Below, piece after piece: positions 6,150 to 12,520 of a stretch of 16,082 nt of DNA. The stretch is taken from contig JBJTYE010000062.1 of the NCBI GenBank assembly GCA_046082625.1, positions 1 to 16,082 of the forward strand, in the 5' to 3' direction. The translations under genes and the position numbers were made by a program. The stretch comes from Casp-actino8 sp046082625. GTDB lineage: Bacteria > Actinomycetota > Acidimicrobiia > Acidimicrobiales > Ilumatobacteraceae. How positions within the stretch are numbered: position 1 is the stretch's first letter; each line of letters opens with the position of its first letter. The notes under the pieces are model-generated. The model had not been told where the DNA came from and searched no databases. It worked only from the letters and a program-made list of their open reading frames with translations.

Positions 6150-7553
6150 TCACAGGAACTTCTTGATGATCCTCTTCTTGCGCTCGGTGTAGGGCGGGTA
6201 GGCCAGGGCCGGATCCAGTTTCGTGCCCCGATAGAGCACCGGCTTCAGATGCTGGAAGAGTCGCACCCCGGACTCACCGTGGTAGCCGCCCATGCCGCTC
6301 TCGCCCACGCCGCCGAAGGGCAGATGCGGACTGGTGAGATGCATGAGGGTGCCGTTCACGGTGACACCGCCGGCGGTGGTGCGACGCAGCACGTCGTCCA
6401 CGACCGACGACTTCTCGGCGAAGACGTAGAGCGCCAAGGGATGGGGTCGCGCCGTGATGAACGAGACCGCCGCATCGACCGACGGGACCGAGATCACCGG
6501 CAGCAACGGTCCGAAGATCTCTTCTTGCATCAACGGCGACGAGGGATCCACATCGGCGAGCACCGTCGGCGCGATGTAGCGATCCGCCGACGACGTGTCA
6601 CCACCGATCACCGTGCGTCCGCCGGTCATGAGGTGGCGCAAGCGATCGAAATGACGTGACGAAACGATCCGTCCGTAGCTGTCGCTCGTCTGCGGATCGG
6701 GACCGTAGAAGTCGCGGATGGCGGTTTCCAATTCGTCGATGAAGTTCTGCTTCACCGAATCGGCCACCAACACGTAGTCCGGGGCCACACAGGTCTGGCC
6801 GGCGTTCAGCCACTTGCCCCAGGCCACGCGTCGGGCGGCCACCGGAATGTTCGCCGACTCGTCCACGATGACCGGGCTCTTGCCGCCCAACTCCAGTGTG
6901 ACCGGCGTCAGATGACGTGCCGCCGCCGCCATGACGATGCGGCCCACCGTGCCGTTGCCGGTGTAGAAGATGTGGTCGAAACGCTGCTCGAGAAGGGCGG
7001 TGGTCTCGGGCACCCCGCCTTCCACGATGGCCACGGCCGCCGGATCCAGATACTTCGGCACCAGATCGGCCAGCACCTGCGATGTCGCGGCCGATACTTC
7101 CGATGGTTTGAGGGCCACGGCGTTCCCGGCGGCCAGCGCTCCGGCTGCGGGAACCAGCAGCAACTGCACCGGATAGTTCCAGGGAGCGATCACCAACACC
7201 ACACCGAGGGGCTCGGGGAGGAGTCGGGACTTGGCGGGCTTGGTCACCAGCGGCGTCGGCACCTTCACCGGCTTGTTCCACTTCGTCAGGTTCTTCAGCA
7301 TCAACTTGATCTCGCCGGTGATGAAGGCGATGTCGGTGATGTAGCCCTCGACTTCGGGTTTGCCGAGATCGGTCCGGAGGGCCGACAAGAAACGGGTCTC
7401 GTTCTCCTCCAGCATGGCGATCATGCGCTGCAACTGATGGCGCCGCCATTCGAGGGGTCGGGTGTGTCCGGATTCGAAGGTGGAGCGGAGGTGATCCACG
7501 AGGGACGCCGCGGCGGCGGAATCGAATGCGGGGGGTGTGGCGAGAGCGGTCAT
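6150..7553 (-). CDS. NAD(P)-dependent aldehyde dehydrogenase, class 3 (fatty-aldehyde type)
   Basis: Oxidises aldehydes to carboxylic acids with NAD(P). It has 467 residues, the short length typical of ALDH3. Key residues are present: Asn126 in PWNYP, Lys149 in LKPSE, the catalytic-base Glu221 in LELGGKSP and the nucleophile Cys255 in GQTCVAP. EEIFGPLLPV (about 344-353) and LPFGGVGESGMGGYHG (about 411-426) are ALDH3-like. The end is PPYTERKKRIIKKFL, without an added membrane anchor. The substrate may be a medium or long-chain aldehyde, as for the class, but this is not shown by the sequence. It is 66 bases downstream of the alkyl sulfatase on the same strand, so it may act on aldehydes from sulfatase-released alcohols. 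There is no Shine-Dalgarno sequence; the gap contains two copies of a 9-base repeat. Confidence 0.94.
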   Translation of the reverse strand: MTALATPPAFDSAAAASLVDHLRSTFESGHTRPLEWRRHQLQRMIAMLEENETRFLSALRTDLGKPEVEGYITDIAFITGEIKLMLKNLTKWNKPVKVPTPLVTKPAKSRLLPEPLGVVLVIAPWNYPVQLLLVPAAGALAAGNAVALKPSEVSAATSQVLADLVPKYLDPAAVAIVEGGVPETTALLEQRFDHIFYTGNGTVGRIVMAAAARHLTPVTLELGGKSPVIVDESANIPVAARRVAWGKWLNAGQTCVAPDYVLVADSVKQNFIDELETAIRDFYGPDPQTSDSYGRIVSSRHFDRLRHLMTGGRTVIGGDTSSADRYIAPTVLADVDPSSPLMQEEIFGPLLPVISVPSVDAAVSFITARPHPLALYVFAEKSSVVDDVLRRTTAGGVTVNGTLMHLTSPHLPFGGVGESGMGGYHGESGVRLFQHLKPVLYRGTKLDPALAYPPYTERKKRIIKKFL

Positions 7554-7569
7554 GGCGCCAGTCTGGCCG

Positions 7570-7618
7570 ATGTCGGACCCGATACGGCGATGGATCTCAC
7601 GCCCGGGAAATGTCGGAC
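7570..7618. repeat. Two direct copies of ATGTCGGAC upstream of the aldehyde dehydrogenase
   Basis: Identical 9-base copies lie at 7570-7578 and 7610-7618, 40 bases apart start to start, about four helical turns. They fill the short gap between the sulfatase and the aldehyde dehydrogenase and could be operator half-sites. Chance is not excluded in GC-rich DNA. Confidence 0.3.
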
Positions 7619-7619
7619 G

Positions 7620-9530
7620 TCACGGTTCGGCGATTCCGAATCCGGCGTCGAAGACCTCGAGGTTGCCGAAAATCGTCAGCAGGGCCTGGGCGTCTCCGTC
7701 GAGGCCGATGGTGCCCTGGGCGATCCCGTCCAGGAAGGTGGTCTCCTGGGCCACGATGGTGATCAGGAGAGCCCGGGTCATGGTGATGGACACCGCTGCC
7801 TGCGGTTCGTGACGGCCGCGTACCGAATACAGGGTGCGATGCGAAAGGGCCAGCATCCACCGCTCATCGGGAGTGCCGGCCGGGTCGGTGAAGGTCCAGT
7901 TCACCGCCAGGCGGACATCACCGACGTTCTCCGATTTCAGGCGGATGGCCATGGTGTCGAAGATCTGCTCGATGGTCATGGCGTTCAGCAGACCTCGACC
8001 GCGGCCGACGGGATTCAGGGGTTTGGGCGGACCGTCGCGCAGTTCGCGGGCGCCGGTGAGATAGGCGTTGCGGAACGTCGATGATTCGGATTGGTACCCG
8101 AGCTGTTCCAAGGTGTCGGCTTGCAGGGCGCGGGCCTCGGCGTTGGTGGGATCGGCGAAGACCAGATGGTTCACCAGTTCGGCCACCCAGCGGTAGTCAC
8201 CGGCGGTGAACGCAGTGCGCGCTGCGTCCAGCAGTCGGTCGGGACCACCGGCCAGGTCCACGTAGCGGCGACCGACCTCACTCGGCGGCAGGCGATGAAG
8301 GTTGGCCGGATTCCCGTCGTACCAGCTGAGATAGCGCTGGAAGACCGCCTTGGCATTGTGCACGAGATCGCCGTAGAAGCCCCGGGTGTGTTCATGGGCC
8401 AGGAAATCCTCGGGAAGCCGCAATGTCTCGGCGATCTCGGTGGCATTGAGACCGAGGTTGGCGTACCGCATGGTCTGATCGTGCATCCACCGGTAGAGAT
8501 CCCGCTGCAACTCCAGGAACCCGCGCACGTCTTCGCGTCCCCAACGGGGCCAATTGTGGGAGGTGAAGAGGATGTCGGTGCGATCGGCGAAGAGCTCGAT
8601 GCTCTCGTTGATGTACTTCGACCACTGCAGGCTGTTGCGCACTAGGGCGCCGCGGATCGGCACCAGATTGTGCATGGTGTGCGAGCAGTTCTCGGCCATG
8701 CACAGCCAGCCTGAATCCGGGAAGAAGAAGTTCATCTCGGCCGGTGCTTCGGTCTCGGGCGTGAGTTGGAACACGATGCGGACTCCGTCCACGATCAGTT
8801 CCTGTCCGGTGGCGGTGATGTCCTCGGTCGGAGCGATCAGTCCGGGAGGTCCGATGGGGGTGGCGTTGCCCAGCCCGCAGTCGACGTGGCCGCGCGGACC
8901 GGGGGGAAGGAAGGAGCCGAACTGGTAGGTGGCGCGTCGGGCCATGATCGGTCCGGCGATCACGTTCTCTCCCACCGTTTCGTGCAGGAACCCCTCGGGC
9001 GCGATCACCCGACAACGTCCGGCAGCCACGTCGGCGTCCGAGGTGACACCGAGAACTCCACCGAAATGGTCGGCATGGGAATGCGTGTAGATCACCGCCG
9101 TGACCGGACGACGGCCGAGATGCTCCGACACCAGGTCGTACGCGGCGCGGGCGGTGTGTTCCACGGTGAGCGGATCAATGACGATCCAACCCGCTGAACC
9201 GCGGACGAAGGTGATGTTCGAGATGTCGTAGCCCCGGACCTGCCAGACCCCGTCGGCCACTTCGAACAGTCCATGGTGGGCGTTCAACTGTGCGTGCCGC
9301 CACAGATTCGGATCGACCGTGTCGGGGGCATCGTCTCGGAGGAACTCGTAGGCGGCGATCTCCGAGACCGTGCGCCCGCTGGCGTTGACCACCCGGCCAC
9401 TCGGGATCGAGGCGATCCAACCTCGTCGGGCGCGATCGAAATCCGCCGGATCGAGAGCGGCGCGGGCCTCCAGATTGCGACGTCGAGTGTGGTCGGAGGC
9501 CGGTTTGCGGGAATGGTCCGGTTGGTTCAC
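7620..9530 (-). CDS. Alkyl sulfatase, SdsA1/BDS1-like (metallo-beta-lactamase fold, class III sulfatase)
   Basis: Zn-dependent hydrolase that cleaves the sulfate ester of primary alkyl sulfates such as dodecyl sulfate, giving alcohol and sulfate. It has 636 residues, near full family length. The beta-lactamase-like domain holds HSHADH (His150, His152, Asp154, His155), Glu261 in PETEAP, Glu280 in MAENCSH and His325 in TSHNWPRWG. From memory of Pseudomonas SdsA1 (His169, His171, Asp173, His174, Glu280, Glu299, His344), all seven metal-site residues line up with a constant offset of 19. A helical dimerisation domain (about 335-500) and a C-terminal sterol-carrier-like domain (about 515-636) follow. 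There is no signal peptide, so it is predicted cytoplasmic and its substrate must be imported. The start is GTG, fixed by a strong ribosome binding site. It is probably co-transcribed with the NTF2-like gene 39 bases upstream and the aldehyde dehydrogenase downstream. Confidence 0.95.
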   Translation of the reverse strand: MNQPDHSRKPASDHTRRRNLEARAALDPADFDRARRGWIASIPSGRVVNASGRTVSEIAAYEFLRDDAPDTVDPNLWRHAQLNAHHGLFEVADGVWQVRGYDISNITFVRGSAGWIVIDPLTVEHTARAAYDLVSEHLGRRPVTAVIYTHSHADHFGGVLGVTSDADVAAGRCRVIAPEGFLHETVGENVIAGPIMARRATYQFGSFLPPGPRGHVDCGLGNATPIGPPGLIAPTEDITATGQELIVDGVRIVFQLTPETEAPAEMNFFFPDSGWLCMAENCSHTMHNLVPIRGALVRNSLQWSKYINESIELFADRTDILFTSHNWPRWGREDVRGFLELQRDLYRWMHDQTMRYANLGLNATEIAETLRLPEDFLAHEHTRGFYGDLVHNAKAVFQRYLSWYDGNPANLHRLPPSEVGRRYVDLAGGPDRLLDAARTAFTAGDYRWVAELVNHLVFADPTNAEARALQADTLEQLGYQSESSTFRNAYLTGARELRDGPPKPLNPVGRGRGLLNAMTIEQIFDTMAIRLKSENVGDVRLAVNWTFTDPAGTPDERWMLALSHRTLYSVRGRHEPQAAVSITMTRALLITIVAQETTFLDGIAQGTIGLDGDAQALLTIFGNLEVFDAGFGIAEP

Positions 9531-9532
9531 AG

Positions 9533-9541
9533 GATCACCTC
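9533..9541 (-). promoter_or_regulatory. Strong ribosome binding site for the GTG-started alkyl sulfatase
   Basis: Reading the minus strand, GAGGTGATC matches nine consecutive bases of the anti-Shine-Dalgarno complement. The GAGGTG core ends 5 bases before GTG at 9530. This fixes the non-ATG start and suggests strong translation, unlike most genes in the window. Confidence 0.8.
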
Positions 9542-9569
9542 GATCATGAGCCCACCTCGTTCACCCGTC

Positions 9570-9959
9570 TCATTGCGGGGTGAAGTAGTCGGCGAGGGCG
9601 AAATCCTGGGGTTGCTCGAAGAACGACCTGATGTGCACGATGAGGCCATCGGCGTCCACGGTGAAGGTCTCGAGACTGGTGATCTCCACCCGACGGCCTT
9701 GGAGGTCCCCGGAATTGAGCATCAGCACCGCGGCTTCCTGGCCCACCGAAATCACCGTCTGCGGATGCAGCGTCCACCGTCGACCGGGGGTGAAGGAGCG
9801 ATCCCAACTGTTGTGCACGGCCGCGAGGCCCACCTTGGGCGGGGTCCCCACCGGGTCCTCGAAGACCATGGCCGAAGAGAACAACGCCACCCACCGGTCG
9901 CGCTGCTGTCCGTTCCAGAACTCGACGTGGCGTTCGAGGGCCTGTCGGGCCGGGTCCAT
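9570..9959 (-). CDS. NTF2-like / SnoaL-type small protein upstream of the alkyl sulfatase
   Basis: A 129-residue protein of the NTF2-like fold. It begins MDPARQALERHVEFWNGQQRDRWVALFSSAMVFEDPVGTPP, the usual long helix and first strand of the SnoaL/ketosteroid-isomerase group. Strands with QTVISVGQEAAVLML and RVEITSLETFTVDADGLIVHIRSFF follow. The ATG at 9959 is chosen because GAGGGGA lies about 5 bases upstream; an in-frame ATG at 9998 would add 13 residues without a ribosome site. Its sequence differs clearly from the other NTF2-like protein at 5709. It is likely first in a minus-strand operon with the alkyl sulfatase and aldehyde dehydrogenase, so it may handle a product or ligand of that pathway. 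The reaction is unknown. Confidence 0.83.
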   Translation of the reverse strand: MDPARQALERHVEFWNGQQRDRWVALFSSAMVFEDPVGTPPKVGLAAVHNSWDRSFTPGRRWTLHPQTVISVGQEAAVLMLNSGDLQGRRVEITSLETFTVDADGLIVHIRSFFEQPQDFALADYFTPQ

Positions 9960-10067
9960 CACTTCCCCTCGTCCATGGACACGAATGTAGTTGCGCACGG
10001 GGTCGGACGAAGGTCTCGGCTAGGTTGCGAGAAGACGTCGGTCGAATCGTGAACTCGTGGGGGAAAC
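9960..10067. promoter_or_regulatory. Divergent promoter region between the sulfatase operon and the exported hydrolase
   Basis: These 108 bases must carry the promoters for both directions. On the plus strand TAGGTT at 10021-10026 is a possible -10 (TANNNT), placing transcription start near 10033. GGGGGA just before the ATG at 10068 is the ribosome site. No convincing -35 is seen: TTGCGC at 9991 is 24 bases away, too far. No clear palindromic operator was found. Confidence 0.35.
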
Positions 10068-11648
10068 ATGTCCAAAGTGATCAGTCGTAGAGTGCTCTGT
10101 TCGGTCCTGGCCGTCGTGCTGGTGTCGGGTGCCTGTGCCGGGGATGACGACGATGCTGCGACGTCCGAGGACACGGTGACCGCGACCACCGAGTCGGCGC
10201 CGACGACCGAGCCTCCGTTCGCGCCCGTGCCGCCGTCGCTCGGTGATGTCGCCGCGGCCACTGTCGAGGGTCCCGTGACCGGTGGACTCGGCGTCCCGGT
10301 CATCGGAACCGGCGCCTTCGACGGAACGGCCTTCGGATACGGCGAGACCGAATACTTCATCTCCGGCACGGCCGATTCGTACACCTCGGCCGAGCCCTTG
10401 TCCGAGGACGGCCAGTGGAACGTCACAGTCAACGACCAGGCCGAGTACCGCACCCGCATCGTGGTGCGACAGCCCGAAGATGTTGCCGACTTCAACGGCA
10501 CGGTCTTCGTGGAGTGGCTGAACGTCACTGCCGGACTGGACACGCCGCCGGACTGGTCGTACGCCAAGGTGGAGATCATGCGCTCCGGGGCGATCTGGGT
10601 CGGAGTGTCGGCTCAGCGCGTCGGTGTCGAAGGTGGCGGAAATCCCCTGGGTGAGAGTCGGGTGCTGAAGAAGGCCGATCCGGAGCGCTACGGAACCCTG
10701 TCCCACCCTGGTGACAACTACAGCTACGACATCTTCAGCCAAGTCGGTGCGACCATCTGGCGCGACGCGGCCCGTCTCTTCGGAGAGGCCGCACCGGATC
10801 GGGTCATCGCCATCGGTGAATCGCAGTCGGCTTTCCGCTTGACGGCCTACGTGAACGCGGTGGCGCTGCAAGACGACGTGTTCAACGGGTATCTCCTGCA
10901 CAGTCGCGGTTCGCGCAGCGCTCCCTTGTCGGGAGAACCCGGACCGGACGTTCCCGGTCCCCAGATCGCTCGCATCCGCACCGATGTCACCCGTCCCGTC
11001 CTGACCTTGTCGGCAGAGACCGACGTGGTGGGTCAGGCCCTCGGATACCGCCGGGCCGCGCAGCCCGACACCGAGGTCTTCCGCAGTTGGGAGATCGCCG
11101 GGACCGCCCATGCCGACACCTACAGTCTGGGCATCGGCGACACCGACGACGGCTCGGGCCGGGGCGGATCCGAACTGTTCGCATCGATGGTGAATCCGCC
11201 GACGTCGGTGTACTTCGGTCTCTTGACCTGCGATCTGCCGATCAACGCCGGACCGCACACCTACGTGGTCCGTTCGGCTCTGGTGGCTCTCGACACCTGG
11301 ATCCGCAGCGGCGAACCTCCGGCCAGTACTCCGCTCCTGGAAGCCACCCCGAATCTCGAGGGATTCGTCCTCGACGAGTTGGGCAATGCGGTGGGAGGAA
11401 TTCGGACCCCGCACGTGGACGTACCGGTCGCGGTGCTCTCCGGACTCGGCCAGAAGGGTGGAAGCTTCTGTGGCTTGTTCGGGACCACCACACCGTTCAC
11501 CGTCGAACAACTGGCGGCGCTGTATCCGACCAAGGACGCCTTCATCGAGCGCTGGACCCAGGCCACCGAAGATGCGGTCGCCAGCGGAGCCATTCTGGAG
11601 GCCGATGCCGCAGAGGTCCTGGCGTCAGCGGAGAAGTACCCCGGCTGA
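10068..11648 (+). CDS. Exported alpha/beta-hydrolase-domain protein (probable lipoprotein)
   Basis: A 526-residue exported protein. The N-terminus has SRR, a hydrophobic stretch (about 9-21) and VSGAC with Cys23, followed by an acidic run and a Thr/Ser/Pro-rich linker to about residue 57. This is the layout of an actinobacterial lipoprotein, although Ser at -3 is not the usual Leu. The rest resembles the alpha/beta hydrolase domain family typified by FVEWLNVTAG (about 147-156), SAQRVGV and IGESQSAF. Proposed catalytic residues are Ser252 in GESQS, an acid near SAETDV (Glu317 or Asp319) and His348 in AGTAHADTY. Members are mostly uncharacterised esterase-like enzymes, so the substrate is unknown. 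A GGGGGA ribosome site precedes the ATG. It is a single-gene unit, divergent from the sulfatase operon and convergent with the small hydrolase. Confidence 0.88.
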   Translation: MSKVISRRVLCSVLAVVLVSGACAGDDDDAATSEDTVTATTESAPTTEPPFAPVPPSLGDVAAATVEGPVTGGLGVPVIGTGAFDGTAFGYGETEYFISGTADSYTSAEPLSEDGQWNVTVNDQAEYRTRIVVRQPEDVADFNGTVFVEWLNVTAGLDTPPDWSYAKVEIMRSGAIWVGVSAQRVGVEGGGNPLGESRVLKKADPERYGTLSHPGDNYSYDIFSQVGATIWRDAARLFGEAAPDRVIAIGESQSAFRLTAYVNAVALQDDVFNGYLLHSRGSRSAPLSGEPGPDVPGPQIARIRTDVTRPVLTLSAETDVVGQALGYRRAAQPDTEVFRSWEIAGTAHADTYSLGIGDTDDGSGRGGSELFASMVNPPTSVYFGLLTCDLPINAGPHTYVVRSALVALDTWIRSGEPPASTPLLEATPNLEGFVLDELGNAVGGIRTPHVDVPVAVLSGLGQKGGSFCGLFGTTTPFTVEQLAALYPTKDAFIERWTQATEDAVASGAILEADAAEVLASAEKYPG

Positions 11649-11674
11649 TCGTCGCTCGGAGCGGCGTCCGATCA
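11646..11674. terminator. Possible bidirectional terminator hairpin between convergent hydrolase genes
   Basis: TGATCG (11646-11651) pairs with CGATCA (11669-11674), and CGCT pairs with AGCG inside, leaving an uneven internal loop. The outer arms contain the stop codons of both convergent genes. There is no T-run on either side, so termination is only suggested. Confidence 0.35.
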
Positions 11675-12451
11675 GGAGTGCAGGTCGGCGAGAAACGTCT
11701 TGATGGCGGCGTTGACCGGTTCGGGATGCGTGAGATTCGCCGCGTGGGGCGCGCCCTCCACGGTGACCAAGGTGGCCGGTCCGGCCAAGCCATTGCGGAG
11801 CACTTCGGCCTTGGCCACGGGAATGGCAGCGTCCTCGGTGCCGTGGACGATGAGCGCCGGGACCTGGATCTCGCCGAGACGCGGCGTGACGTCGTCGCGG
11901 TTCATGAGGCAGTCGAAGGCCAAGGAGAATTGCTCCTTGTCGAGAGCCGCCCACTTGGTGAACCATTGGGGCCACGAACCGGGTCCCAGGATCAAGCCGG
12001 CGATGATCTCCTGCACCGGTTCGGGTCCATAGGCCATCCAGGCGTCGCGGAGTTGTCCGTAGCCCTCCACCTTGTCGGCATCTTCGGTGCCGGCTTGGGT
12101 GTCGATGAGGATCAGTCCGCGCACTCGCTCGGGGGCCGACAGGGCCACGCGCAACGAGATGAAGCCCCCTTGTGACATGCCTCCGACGAAAGCGGTGTCG
12201 ATGCCCAGATGGTCCATCAGAGCCAACACGTCGGCCGCCGAATCCCAGTAGCTGAACGGTCCGGGTGCCGGCGTGGCACCGAAACCGCGCTCGTCCCACG
12301 TGATGACCCGGTGGTACTTGCGGAGCGCCTCGACTTGCGGATCGAACATGGAGTGATCCATGAGGAAACCGTGACTGAAGATCACCGGCGATCCGGAGCC
12401 TCCGCTGTCCTCGAAGTACACCGACGTGCCGTTGATGTTCGCTGTCGCCAT
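11672..12451 (-). CDS. Alpha/beta hydrolase (PcaD-like, cytoplasmic)
   Basis: A 259-residue alpha/beta hydrolase with all usual marks. FSHGF near residues 25-29 forms the oxyanion region. WDERGFG follows at about 52-58, the nucleophile elbow GGMSQGG has Ser93, the acid is Asp207 in HGTEDAAIP, and the base is His236 in GAPHAAN. This looks like the group of 3-oxoadipate enol-lactonases, epoxide hydrolases and carboxylesterases; the substrate cannot be named. There is no signal peptide. The ATG at 12451 (MATANINGTSVYFED) fits the family N-terminus, and TATGGT sits exactly at -12 to -7 from it, suggesting a leaderless message. In-frame ATGs at 12469 and 12511 are less likely. It lies downstream of the ugp-like operon but is separated by a strong hairpin, so it probably has its own promoter. 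Confidence 0.92.
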   Translation of the reverse strand: MATANINGTSVYFEDSGGSGSPVIFSHGFLMDHSMFDPQVEALRKYHRVITWDERGFGATPAPGPFSYWDSAADVLALMDHLGIDTAFVGGMSQGGFISLRVALSAPERVRGLILIDTQAGTEDADKVEGYGQLRDAWMAYGPEPVQEIIAGLILGPGSWPQWFTKWAALDKEQFSLAFDCLMNRDDVTPRLGEIQVPALIVHGTEDAAIPVAKAEVLRNGLAGPATLVTVEGAPHAANLTHPEPVNAAIKTFLADLHS

Positions 12452-12457
12452 GCGGCG

Positions 12458-12463
12458 ACCATA
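12458..12463 (-). promoter_or_regulatory. Probable -10 element of a leaderless promoter for the alpha/beta hydrolase
   Basis: On the minus strand TATGGT (TANNNT) occupies -12 to -7 relative to the A of the ATG at 12451. There is no Shine-Dalgarno sequence, which fits leaderless translation and supports that start. No clear -35 is seen. Confidence 0.4.
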
Positions 12464-12485
12464 GTGCATCTGTCGATCAGTGGTT

Positions 12486-12516
12486 GACGGGCGGGACGTT
12501 CGGCGTCCCACCCGTC
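12486..12516 (-). terminator. Strong hairpin, likely terminator of the ugp-like operon
   Basis: GACGGGCGGGACG (12486-12498) pairs with CGTCCCACCCGTC (12504-12516), 13 base pairs with a single A-C mismatch and a 5-base loop. It begins 4 bases after the ugpB stop codon and lies just upstream of the hydrolase promoter. There is no T-run, as in many actinobacterial terminators. It could instead protect the 3' end of the transporter message. Confidence 0.65.
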
Positions 12517-12520
12517 CGCA

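Noticed and set aside
6912..8084. 390-codon open frame on the plus strand opposite the aldehyde dehydrogenase and sulfatase
   Set aside because: It crosses the boundary of two well-supported genes and the short gap between them. Gly/His-rich composition indicates a shadow frame.
10020..11510. 496-codon open frame on the minus strand opposite the exported hydrolase
   Set aside because: It is an antisense shadow created by GC-rich codon bias. The translation is low-complexity Arg/Gly-rich with no family features, while the plus-strand protein has a signal peptide and catalytic motifs.
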